Positions 20,272 through 29,394 of a stretch of DNA of 64,000 nt are shown piece by piece. The notes under the pieces were generated by a model. That model was not told where the DNA came from. It was given only the letters and a program-made list of their open reading frames with translations, and ran no database searches. The stretch is from NCBI GenBank assembly GCA_029054245.1, contig JAIDFQ010000043.1, forward strand, positions 124,001 through 188,000. Direction: 5' to 3'. The first letter of the stretch is position 1, and each line of letters opens with the position of its first letter. The DNA is from Lachnospiraceae bacterium. GTDB lineage: Bacteria > Bacillota > Clostridia > Lachnospirales > Lachnospiraceae. The position numbers and the translations under genes are program-made.

Positions 20272-21105
20272 ATGGAAAATTTAAAAGCGCTTGCATATAA
20301 ACTGCGGGAAGATGTGGTTGATATCATTGCAGAGGGAAAGGCAGGTCATATCGGCGGTGATATGAGCATGATGGAGATTCTGACAGAGCTTTACTTTGAG
20401 CAGATGAACATCGGACCGGAAAATTGGGAAGACCCAGACAGGGACAGATTTGTCTTAAGCAAAGGGCATTCAATGGAAGCTTATTATGCAGTGCTTGCGG
20501 AAAAGGGGTTCCTTGATAAAGAGGATGTAATAGCAAATTTCAGTAAATTTAAATCCAAATACATAGGGCACCCCAATAACAAGCTTCCGGGAATCGAAAT
20601 GAACTCCGGTTCTTTAGGACATGGGCTGCCGACAAGCGTTGGGATGGCGCTGGCGGGAAAGAAAAATGGACAAAGCTACAGAGTATACACCGTTATGGGA
20701 GACGGGGAACTGGCAGAAGGATCTGTCTGGGAAGGCGCTATGGCAGCAAGTCATTATAAGCTGGATAATCTGTGTGCTGTGGTAGATCGGAATCGTCTGC
20801 AGATTTCAGGAAAAACGGAAGAGGTCATGGGACAGGATGACTTGCAGGAGAGATTCCGCGCTTTTGGATGGCATGTGGTCAATGTGGAAGATGGCAATGA
20901 TATTGCGCAGTTAAAAGAAGCTTTTGAGGAGGCGAAACAGATAAAGGGAAAGCCGACGCTTCTTATTGCGAATACCATAAAAGGAAAAGGCTCACCTGTT
21001 ATGGAAGATAAAGCGGGCTGGCATCATAAGGTTCCAAATGCGGAAGAAACAGAGCAGATAAAGCGGGATTTGAAACAAAGAAGAAAGGAGGCGCTTTATG
21101 AATAA
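20272..21105 (+). CDS. Transketolase, N-terminal (TPP-binding) subunit
   Basis: GHIGGDMSMMEILTELYF, DRFVLSKGHSMEAYYAVL, GDGELAEGSVWEGAMAASHYKLDNL. Confidence 0.93.
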   Translation: MENLKALAYKLREDVVDIIAEGKAGHIGGDMSMMEILTELYFEQMNIGPENWEDPDRDRFVLSKGHSMEAYYAVLAEKGFLDKEDVIANFSKFKSKYIGHPNNKLPGIEMNSGSLGHGLPTSVGMALAGKKNGQSYRVYTVMGDGELAEGSVWEGAMAASHYKLDNLCAVVDRNRLQISGKTEEVMGQDDLQERFRAFGWHVVNVEDGNDIAQLKEAFEEAKQIKGKPTLLIANTIKGKGSPVMEDKAGWHHKVPNAEETEQIKRDLKQRRKEALYE

Positions 21106-22036
21106 GATTGCAAACAAGCAGGTGATCTGTGAAGTACTCCTTGATGCGGCGAAGGAAGATGAAGATGTTATGGTTCTGTGCAGCGATTCCAGAGGGAGTG
21201 CTTCCCTTACTTACTTTGCAGATACATTGCCGGAGCAGTTTGTGGAGGTTGGAATTGCGGAACAAAACCTGGTGAGCATTGCAGCTGGGCTTGCGAGATG
21301 CGGAAAGAAGGCATATGCAGTTTCGCCGGCGAGCTTTTTGTCCACCAGAAGCTATGAACAGTGCAAGGTGGATGTATCCTATTCCAATACGAATGTCAAG
21401 CTGATTGGTATCAGCGGAGGGGTAAGTTACGGCGCATTGGGGATGAGCCATCATTCTGCTCAGGATATTGCGGCAATGGCAGCGATTCCCAACATGAGAG
21501 TGTACCTTCCAAGTGACAGGCACCAGACAAAATGTCTGATACAGGCTCTTTTGCAGGATGAAAAACCTGCCTACTTAAGAGTAGGAAGGAATGCAGTGGA
21601 GGATGTTTACGGGGAGGGAAAGGTTCCCTTTGAGATGGATAAAGCTACGGTGATTGCAGAGGGGACGGATGTCGCCATCATCGCCTGTGGGGAAATGGTA
21701 AACGCTGCAGTAGGTGCGGCAAAGATTCTGCGGGAAAAAGAGATTTCGGCAGCCGTGCTTGATATGTACTGTTTAAAACCCCTTGATCGAAAGGCCGTCA
21801 TCCGGGCAGCAGAGCGGGTGAAGGTGGTGCTTACGGTAGAAGAACATGCCCCCTACGGCGGTCTCGGCGCTATGGTCAGCCAAGTAGTAAGCGGGAACTG
21901 CCCGCGAAAGGTAATTAATCTTGCATTGCCGGATGCACCAGTCGTCACGGGCAGTTCCAGAGAAGTGTTCGATTATTACGGACTAAATGCAGAGAATATT
22001 GCAAAAACAGCGGAGCGTGCATTAGAGGATGTGTAG
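21098..22036 (+). CDS. Transketolase, C-terminal (Pyr + TKC) subunit
   Basis: FVEVGIAEQNLVSIAAGLARCGKKAYAVSPASFLSTRSYEQ; overlaps the previous ORF. Confidence 0.93.
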   Translation: MNKIANKQVICEVLLDAAKEDEDVMVLCSDSRGSASLTYFADTLPEQFVEVGIAEQNLVSIAAGLARCGKKAYAVSPASFLSTRSYEQCKVDVSYSNTNVKLIGISGGVSYGALGMSHHSAQDIAAMAAIPNMRVYLPSDRHQTKCLIQALLQDEKPAYLRVGRNAVEDVYGEGKVPFEMDKATVIAEGTDVAIIACGEMVNAAVGAAKILREKEISAAVLDMYCLKPLDRKAVIRAAERVKVVLTVEEHAPYGGLGAMVSQVVSGNCPRKVINLALPDAPVVTGSSREVFDYYGLNAENIAKTAERALEDV

Positions 22037-23531
22037 ATACATAGTAGCGGTGGATCAAAGCACCCAGGGAACAAAAGGTCTGCTGTTTGACCAGGATGGG
22101 AGAATGCTGGCGAGGGCTGACCGGCAGCATAAGCAGATTATCAATGACAGTGGGTGGGTTGAACATGACTTAGAAGAAATATTAAGAAACACCATTTTAG
22201 TATGTAAAGATGTGATTGAAAAAGCGGGAATCGACAGCAGAGCCATTGAAGCTATGGGAATTTCTAATCAGCGTGAAACTTCAGCAGCTTGGGACAAAGA
22301 GACGGGAAAGCCGGTTTGTAATGCAATTGTATGGCAATGTGCGAGAGCACGGCAGATATGTGATGCCCACAAGAAGGAAGCAGAAGAAATTCGTCTGAAG
22401 ACCGGACTGACCCTGTCGCCTTATTTTCCGGCTTCCAAGTTTGCATGGATCATGAGGTATGTTCCGGAAGCAGGGGAGCTGGCAGATCAGGAAAGACTTG
22501 CCTTGGGGACGGTGGACAGCTGGCTGATTTATCGTCTTTCCCACGAAAAGAATTTTAAAACAGATTATTCCAATGCCTCACGTACGCAGCTTTTTCATAT
22601 TGGAAAATTGTGCTGGGATGAGGAAATCTGCAAAAGCTTTGGCGTGCCTGTGCAGGCGCTGCCGGAAGTGTGTATGTCGGATTCCTGTTTTGGAACCACG
22701 GATCTAGGAGGGATCCTTCCAAAACGGATTCCAATCATGGGGGTTCTTGGAGACAGTCATGGTGCACTATTTGGGCAGAACTGTAGGAAAAAAGGAGAAC
22801 TGAAGGCTACCTATGGGACAGGTTCCTCTGTCATGATGAATCTGGGAGATGAGATGGTGATAGGCAGTCCGGGCGTTGTGACCAGTCTGGCATGGGGCAG
22901 AAAACAGAAGATAGAATACGTACTGGAAGGAAATTTAAATTATACGGGAGCTTCCATCAGATGGTTAAAGGATATTTCCCTGATTAGCAGTGAAGAAGAA
23001 ACCAGCTGGATGGCACAGCAGGCATATCCCAAGGACCGTACCTATTTTGTACCTGCTTTTACAGGGCTGGGAGCGCCTTACTGGGACGCAAAGGCGACAG
23101 GTCTTTTGACGGGGATTACCCGAACGACAGGGAAGAATGAAATTGTGAAGGCATGCCTTGACAGCATTGCGTATCAGATTACCGATTTGATCCGGCTCAT
23201 GAGGCAGGAATCGGGCAGCGAAATCAGAGAAATAAAAGTGGACGGGGGTCCTACAGCAAATGTTTATCTGATGCAGTTTCAAAGCGATATGGCGGAGGCA
23301 GCGGTCAGAATACCGGAGCTTGAAGAATTGTCAGGCATGGGAGCTGCCTATCTTGCAGGGATTGCGGCTGGCATATATGACGAGGAAAAAATATTTGACC
23401 ATGTTTCCTACAGCAGCTTTCATCCAAAGATGGAAATGGAAAAAAGAAACAGTCTACAGCAGGGATGGCAGCAGGCGATTGCGCAGGTGTTGGCACATGG
23501 CGGCAGGCAGGAGGGGTTATATGGAACATGA
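22029..23531 (+). CDS. FGGY family carbohydrate kinase (xylulokinase/glycerol kinase-like)
   Basis: IVAVDQSTQGTKGLLFDQDGRMLA, GISNQRETSAAWD, FTGLGAPYWDAKATG, VDGGPTANVYLMQFQSDM. Confidence 0.92.
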   Translation: MCRYIVAVDQSTQGTKGLLFDQDGRMLARADRQHKQIINDSGWVEHDLEEILRNTILVCKDVIEKAGIDSRAIEAMGISNQRETSAAWDKETGKPVCNAIVWQCARARQICDAHKKEAEEIRLKTGLTLSPYFPASKFAWIMRYVPEAGELADQERLALGTVDSWLIYRLSHEKNFKTDYSNASRTQLFHIGKLCWDEEICKSFGVPVQALPEVCMSDSCFGTTDLGGILPKRIPIMGVLGDSHGALFGQNCRKKGELKATYGTGSSVMMNLGDEMVIGSPGVVTSLAWGRKQKIEYVLEGNLNYTGASIRWLKDISLISSEEETSWMAQQAYPKDRTYFVPAFTGLGAPYWDAKATGLLTGITRTTGKNEIVKACLDSIAYQITDLIRLMRQESGSEIREIKVDGGPTANVYLMQFQSDMAEAAVRIPELEELSGMGAAYLAGIAAGIYDEEKIFDHVSYSSFHPKMEMEKRNSLQQGWQQAIAQVLAHGGRQEGLYGT

Positions 23532-25020
23532 AATTTTACTGGATATATCGCATGTATCAAAAAGTTTTGGATTGACCCGTGCATTGAAGGATGTTTCCTT
23601 TCAGGTTCGAAAGGGGGAAGTGAGAGGAATCATAGGAGAAAATGGTTCGGGAAAAAGCACCATATCCAATATCATTGCCGGGGTATATGGCAAAGATGAG
23701 GGAAAGATTTTCCTTGACGGAAAAGAACTTCAAGCTGCATCGGTTGTGGAGGCGGAAGCAGATGGAATCTCATTAATCGTTCAGGAGATTGGAACGATAG
23801 GGGATATTTCTGTTGCATCCAATATTTTTCTTGGGAATGAAAAGCGGTTTGGAAACAAAGGAATGATCAGCTACCGGAAAATGAATCGGGAAGCGAAAGC
23901 GGCACTGGAGTTGATTGGCATTAACACCATTTCTCCGGAAGCAAAAACAGACTCTTATAATCTGGAAGAGCGCAAAATCATAGAAATTGCAAAAGCGTTT
24001 TATACCCATCCGCAGTTATTGATTGTGGATGAAACTGCAAATGCACTATCGTCCCATGGCCGTTCGATTCTTTATGCTGTAATAGAAGAGGTAAAGAAAT
24101 ATGGCGGAACGGTATTATTTATTACACATGATCTGGAGGAATTGGTCAAAATATGTGACAGCGTAACGATTCTTCGGGACGGGATTTATATTGATACCTG
24201 CTATGGCAAAGATATGGTGATCAATGAACTGAAGGTTAAAATGGTAGGAAGAGAAATGAGTGATCACTATTATAGGTCGGATTTGGAGGCAAGCTGTGGC
24301 GTGCAGGTGGTCATGAGCCTTCAGAATATTTTTACCAGTGCACTGAAAAATATCAGTTTAGAATTGCATGAGGGTGAAATTTTAGGGATCGGAGGCTTGT
24401 CAGACTGCGGAATGCATGAATTAGGCAGGCTGATGTTTGGTCTGGATCAGCCGTATTCCGGAAGGATTATACTAAACGGAAAAACACAGAAACTTCAAAG
24501 TCCAGTAAAGGCAATTAAATGCGGTGTGGGATATGTTTCAAAGAATCGGGATACAGAGGCGGTCATCCTGCAGGACAGTGTCAAAAATAATGTGTGTCTG
24601 TTAAGCTTAGACAAAATTTCGCAGTTGGGATTTGCCACTCCGGTAAAAGAAAATGCTTTTGCAGATCAATGGATCGATAAGCTGAAGGTCAAGGTGAACA
24701 ATCGGGGAGAATATGTGGCATCGCTAAGCGGAGGAAACAAACAGAAGGTTGTTTTGGCAAAGTGGCTTGGAAGGGGGGCTAAGATATTGATCCTTGACTG
24801 TCCCACCAGAGGAATTGATATTGGCGTGAAAGAAGCGATTTATCACTTGATGGAAGAATTGAAAGCACAGGGAACCGCGATTTGTCTGATTTCGGAGGAA
24901 TTACCTGAACTGATTGGAATGTCTGACAGGGTTTTGATTATGAAGGATGGAAAAATCGTCTGTGAGACGAAGCGGGGACCGGAAATCACAGAATCACTGC
25001 TGATTAAGGAAATGATTTAA
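23521..25020 (+). CDS. Sugar ABC transporter ATP-binding protein (duplicated NBD, RbsA-like)
   Basis: GENGSGKSTISNIIAG in NBD1; VASLSGGNKQKVVLAKWLGRGAKILILDCPTRGIDIGVKE in NBD2; true ATG inferred at 23521. Confidence 0.9.
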   Translation: MEHEILLDISHVSKSFGLTRALKDVSFQVRKGEVRGIIGENGSGKSTISNIIAGVYGKDEGKIFLDGKELQAASVVEAEADGISLIVQEIGTIGDISVASNIFLGNEKRFGNKGMISYRKMNREAKAALELIGINTISPEAKTDSYNLEERKIIEIAKAFYTHPQLLIVDETANALSSHGRSILYAVIEEVKKYGGTVLFITHDLEELVKICDSVTILRDGIYIDTCYGKDMVINELKVKMVGREMSDHYYRSDLEASCGVQVVMSLQNIFTSALKNISLELHEGEILGIGGLSDCGMHELGRLMFGLDQPYSGRIILNGKTQKLQSPVKAIKCGVGYVSKNRDTEAVILQDSVKNNVCLLSLDKISQLGFATPVKENAFADQWIDKLKVKVNNRGEYVASLSGGNKQKVVLAKWLGRGAKILILDCPTRGIDIGVKEAIYHLMEELKAQGTAICLISEELPELIGMSDRVLIMKDGKIVCETKRGPEITESLLIKEMI

Positions 25021-25030
25021 GGAGGGATGG

Positions 25031-25990
25031 GTGAGAATGAAATCAAAAAGCAATAAAAAAGGAATGGAACTTTTTATTAATCTTTTTCCCTTTATCAGTC
25101 TGCTGGTTGTGTTTATTGGATTTGCACTGTTAAGTGGCGGACGTACATTAGACATAAATAATTCCCGCAAGATCTTTGAACAGTCCTTTTCGCTTCTTAT
25201 CGTAGCTGGGGCAGCGGTTTTTCTACTTTCACTAAATTGCCTGGATATGTCTGTGGGGGCAGCTGTCGGCATGGCAGGAGCAGTGGCGGCGCTGGTGTCA
25301 AAGCAAAGTATTCCGCTAGCCTTCTTGGCGGCGCTTTTAATTGGTCTTTTGATTGGGCTTATCAATGGCGTTCTGCATGGCGTGTTGGGGATCAATGCGA
25401 TGATTGCAACACTGGCAATGTCTTTTATATTAAGAGGTATTTTGCTGATTGTGTGTAAATCAGGAACACTGGGAATCGCGGTAAAAATGTATGATTTGGA
25501 TCATATTGGGCTGAAGGTGGCTGTATGCCTTATATTGCTTGTAGTTGCATGGCTCTTTTTTCAATTCCACAGCTATGGGAAGAAATGCAGAGCGGTAGGA
25601 GCCGGTGAAACGGCAGCAGTGCAGTCGGGTATTCCAATAGCGCTTATCAAAGTGATCAGTTACCTGCTGATGGGGGCTGCGGCTGGAATTGCCGGTTTCT
25701 TTACCGTCATCCGTACTGGAGCTGCTATGTACAACACAGGGAATATGGTGGAATTTGATATTCTGATAGCATTGATCTTAGGCGGGATGCCCATCAATGG
25801 CGGGGCTGATTCCAAGTTCAGGAGTGCGGTAATCGGAGTTTTGATACTTGGCATTTTAAATAATGGGATGGTCTTGCTGGGACTAGATACCTATCCCCAG
25901 CTGATCACGAAAGGAATTATTTTTATTCTTGTTCTTGCGTTGACTTTTACCATCAGGAATAAGATCAACAGCAGTAAAAAAGTGGCATAG
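25031..25990 (+). CDS. Sugar ABC transporter permease (RbsC-like)
   Basis: Multi-TM; LDMSVGAAVGMAGAVAAL and AGIAGFFTVIRTGAA...GGMPINGG. Confidence 0.9.
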   Translation: MRMKSKSNKKGMELFINLFPFISLLVVFIGFALLSGGRTLDINNSRKIFEQSFSLLIVAGAAVFLLSLNCLDMSVGAAVGMAGAVAALVSKQSIPLAFLAALLIGLLIGLINGVLHGVLGINAMIATLAMSFILRGILLIVCKSGTLGIAVKMYDLDHIGLKVAVCLILLVVAWLFFQFHSYGKKCRAVGAGETAAVQSGIPIALIKVISYLLMGAAAGIAGFFTVIRTGAAMYNTGNMVEFDILIALILGGMPINGGADSKFRSAVIGVLILGILNNGMVLLGLDTYPQLITKGIIFILVLALTFTIRNKINSSKKVA

Positions 25991-26045
25991 ATCCTACTTT
26001 CTGCTTATAAGGGCGGAAATAGAGATAAAAAAGGAGGAAGAACAA

Positions 26046-27287
26046 ATGAAAAGAAAAAGTGTTAAACGATTGATGACCTTGCTTGTAACCGCATCCATGC
26101 TGATAGGGGTGGTTGGCTGCGGCAGTGCAGGAGGAAGCAGCGGAGGCGGATCTACAAGTGATGCCCAGAGTGAAACGAAAGAAGCGGTGGAGGAGACCAG
26201 CCAGGCAGCAGAGGCGGGAAATGATGTAGAAGCATCAGAAGAAGCGCCTGCGGCAGAAAGCGACATTAAGCTTGGACTTACGATTTATTCCACAACGGAC
26301 GCAACAGCAGGACCTGTCGTCAGGAATATGCAGACAGCATGCGACGGCATGGGAGCAGAATTGGTTATTGCCACAGACGACCAGAATCTGGAAAAAGAAA
26401 TCACGAATATTGAAAATCTGATTTCAAATGGATGCCAGGCAGTTTTCTGTCTTCCTTATTCAGATGATTCGATTCCGAGAATTGCAAAGATCTGTGAGGA
26501 CGCTGGTGTATATTTTGGATTTTACTGGTATGACCTGTCCAATGAAGAGACCCATGATGTGTGCTATGCATCTGAATATTTTTTAGGAAATATTTACGAG
26601 GATGATGTGTGGTCAGCTTATACGGCAATGAAGACCTTGAATGAAGCAGGCGCTTCCCACATTGGTATGTTTGGTCTGCCCACAGGCCGTACTACGACAA
26701 CCAAGCGTGACACAGGAATTGCACAGGCATGTGAAGAATTTGGTATGGAGATTCTGGTTGAGGACAGAGTAAATACCAATACTTCAGATGACGCTGCATC
26801 CTCTGTTGAATCGATGGTTTCCGCTTACCCTGATTTGGACGGAATTGTGATTGCGGGAATGACGCAGACTTGCCTGCCCGGCGTAATCCAGTCGCTTCAG
26901 AATTTAGGGATGACAGATAAAGTGAAGGTTTCCTGCATCGATTTTAATGAGAATCAGACAGAATACTTTGAAAAAAATTCTGTAAGTGGTGTAATCGGCG
27001 GTCACTTTACAGGAGGTGCGTGGCTGGCTGTTCTGGCAATCAATAAGCTGCAGGGTACACCGCTTATTGAGGAAGCTGTTTCCATCAAGGATGAATTCCT
27101 TGTTCTGCAGTCAGCGGATGATGCAAAAAATTATGATGCACATCTTTATGACGAACTTCCGTATACCGCAGAAGAGTATGCGCAGATGTCCAAAAAGATC
27201 AACGAAGCCTTTACATATGATGATCTGCTCAAAATCGTAGGTGCTTACAGTATTGAAGATGTAATGACGCGTCATGGCGCGCAGTAG
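26046..27287 (+). CDS. Substrate-binding lipoprotein (periplasmic-binding protein 4 type)
   Basis: Lipobox VGCGSAGGSSGGG, low-complexity linker, ribose-type sugar-binding fold pattern. Confidence 0.9.
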   Translation: MKRKSVKRLMTLLVTASMLIGVVGCGSAGGSSGGGSTSDAQSETKEAVEETSQAAEAGNDVEASEEAPAAESDIKLGLTIYSTTDATAGPVVRNMQTACDGMGAELVIATDDQNLEKEITNIENLISNGCQAVFCLPYSDDSIPRIAKICEDAGVYFGFYWYDLSNEETHDVCYASEYFLGNIYEDDVWSAYTAMKTLNEAGASHIGMFGLPTGRTTTTKRDTGIAQACEEFGMEILVEDRVNTNTSDDAASSVESMVSAYPDLDGIVIAGMTQTCLPGVIQSLQNLGMTDKVKVSCIDFNENQTEYFEKNSVSGVIGGHFTGGAWLAVLAINKLQGTPLIEEAVSIKDEFLVLQSADDAKNYDAHLYDELPYTAEEYAQMSKKINEAFTYDDLLKIVGAYSIEDVMTRHGAQ

Positions 27288-27337
27288 GTAATAAAAGCTG
27301 AAAAACGATGACAGCCTGCTTTTAGGAAAGGATTTGT

Positions 27338-28318
27338 ATGAATAAGAAGATTATCAATAAAGTGGTGGTCGTTATGGTACCGATTGCTTTGTACTTGTTT
27401 TTTCTAATTTTAAGACCAAAGTCATTTGGAAAAATAAACACGGTTTACATTATATTTACCCAGTCGTTTATAACATGTATGATTGCATGGGGAATGCAGT
27501 ATCTGGCGAAGATGGGGGAGTTTGACCTAGCGCTGGGGGCAGAGATGCTTCTGGACAGTATCATAGCCGCCTTGCTAAGTACGCGCTTTGGGATTGCAGG
27601 AATCATTGCAGGCTGTCTTCTTTCAGCATGTATATGCGGTATTTTGAAAGGGCTGCTTTACAAGGTCATGAAGATTCCGATTATGATTCTGACCATTGCG
27701 CTGATTTATCTGTTAGGCGCCTTTGGAGGACTGATTACGCATTCGGCTGCGCTGACGATTCCCTATGAATATACATTTTTGGGACGTGCCCCGGGAAATG
27801 TGATTGTCTTTGTGCTGACAGGTATTATTATGTACTTCCTGGCAAATAAGAGTGTATATGGCGCCAATGTAAATGCCGTAGCTGGCTCTGGAGGCATTGC
27901 ACGGAACAATGGCATCAGTGTTGAAAACACGAAAATCAGATCGCTTCTTTTAAGCAGTATATTTGCAGGAATTGCAGCAATCGTACAGCTCAGCCATGGA
28001 AGCGGCGTGACGCCTTCGGTAGGACTTGACAGCATACAGAATATCATGCAGCCGATGATGAGCGTGTTTATAGGATTTGTGATGGCACAGTATGTGAACG
28101 TTGTGTTCAGCATTTTTATAGGATCGATTCTGATGTCGATTATTAGCAATGGGATTACGGCGTTGAACTGGTCATCAGCAATCTATAATGTGGTAGTAGG
28201 GGCGATTTTGCTTTTGATTATGGCATATATGAATGTTGCAAAGACTTATGCAAATAGACATGAGGAAAAAACGCGTGCAATAGCAAATATGAAAGAAATG
28301 AACATGGTAAAAATGTAA
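27338..28318 (+). CDS. Sugar ABC transporter permease (second)
   Basis: Multi-TM RbsC-like; MGEFDLALGAEMLLDSIIAALL; follows the SBP gene. Confidence 0.88.
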   Translation: MNKKIINKVVVVMVPIALYLFFLILRPKSFGKINTVYIIFTQSFITCMIAWGMQYLAKMGEFDLALGAEMLLDSIIAALLSTRFGIAGIIAGCLLSACICGILKGLLYKVMKIPIMILTIALIYLLGAFGGLITHSAALTIPYEYTFLGRAPGNVIVFVLTGIIMYFLANKSVYGANVNAVAGSGGIARNNGISVENTKIRSLLLSSIFAGIAAIVQLSHGSGVTPSVGLDSIQNIMQPMMSVFIGFVMAQYVNVVFSIFIGSILMSIISNGITALNWSSAIYNVVVGAILLLIMAYMNVAKTYANRHEEKTRAIANMKEMNMVKM

Positions 28319-28351
28319 ATAATAAAAATAATAATTAAGGAGGGCAAAAAT

Positions 28352-29302
28352 ATGAAGTTTAAGAAAGCGCCTTATGAAGTGCCGGAATGTAAAAAAATCA
28401 AAGTGATCTGTGATACAGATGCGTACTGCGAAGGTGATGACCAATACTGTATCGCACACCTGCTTATGACGGAAAAGCTGGATGTCATCGGATTTACAGC
28501 GGAACATTTTGACACGCTTTTGCTGGATTCCAAGACAGGCGGAAATGATTCCATGGATCAGAGTTATGACGAAATCTGTAATGTTCTTGATTTGATGGGA
28601 CTGAAAGGAGACTATCCTGTTTTTAAGGGCGTGACGGATCATTTAAAGGATGAAAAAACGCCAGAATATACAGATGCTGGAAAATTTATCGCTCAGCAGG
28701 CAGCGAAAATGAAGGATGGAGAAAAACTTGCAGTAGTAGCCCAGGGCGCAATCTCAAATGTGGCAGATGCATTGTTGATCGATCCTACCATTGCAGATAA
28801 AATGTTCGTAATCTGGATTGGCGGAGGCGCGTATCCTGAAGGCTCTTGGGAATTCAATCTGAATGGGGATGTGAATGCCGCAAATGTCGTATTTGACTCA
28901 AATGTAGAACTATGGCAGGTACCTTGCAACGTATATTCTATGATGAAAGTTTCCTTCCAGGAACTCTATGAAAAAGTCAGTGGCTGCGGAAAGATTGGAA
29001 AATATTTGTATGAAAATCTCTTGCGGGTTAACAACAAACTGTGCAGTATTCCCCTCTTTGGAGGAATGGCGACTTATCCGGGAGGAGAGAGCTGGCAGCT
29101 GGGAGACTCCCCAGTGGTAGGACTTTTGATGACAGACCACTGTTACGACTACGATATGATGCCTGCCCCTCGTGTAGATGAGGAAGGACATTATCATTTA
29201 CGTCCGGCAAATCCCAGAAAAATCAGAGTATACAATTATGTGGACAGCCGGATGATTCTGGAAGATATGTTTACGAAACTGAAATATTATTATGGAGAAT
29301 GA
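28352..29302 (+). CDS. Nucleoside hydrolase-like protein
   Basis: N-terminal KVICDTDAYCEGDDQYCIAHLLM Asp-rich motif, LAVVAQGAISNVADALL, VIWIGGGAYPEG. Confidence 0.75.
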   Translation: MKFKKAPYEVPECKKIKVICDTDAYCEGDDQYCIAHLLMTEKLDVIGFTAEHFDTLLLDSKTGGNDSMDQSYDEICNVLDLMGLKGDYPVFKGVTDHLKDEKTPEYTDAGKFIAQQAAKMKDGEKLAVVAQGAISNVADALLIDPTIADKMFVIWIGGGAYPEGSWEFNLNGDVNAANVVFDSNVELWQVPCNVYSMMKVSFQELYEKVSGCGKIGKYLYENLLRVNNKLCSIPLFGGMATYPGGESWQLGDSPVVGLLMTDHCYDYDMMPAPRVDEEGHYHLRPANPRKIRVYNYVDSRMILEDMFTKLKYYYGE

Positions 29303-29319
29303 TTCTACTTATGATATGA

Positions 29320-29344
29320 AAGCTGCCGTGCTTTACGGCAGCTT
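29320..29344. terminator. Terminator-like hairpin at the end of the sugar cassette
   Basis: AAGCTGCCGT-gcttt-ACGGCAGCTT. Confidence 0.65.
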
Positions 29345-29356
29345 ATATATTCAATA

Positions 29357-29381
29357 AGCAGGCTCGCGAAGTGCGGCTGCT
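29357..29381. repeat. GAA-triloop hairpin matching the architecture of 18624-18648
   Basis: AGCAG-gct-CGC-GAA-GTG-cgg-CTGCT. Confidence 0.35.
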
Positions 29382-29394
29382 GTCAGGTAAGATT

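Noticed and set aside
23320-23520. N-terminal extension of the ABC ATPase ORF
   Set aside because: Overlaps the kinase gene by ~200 nt; a plausible ATG at 23521 with upstream ggaggggtt SD begins the conserved domain
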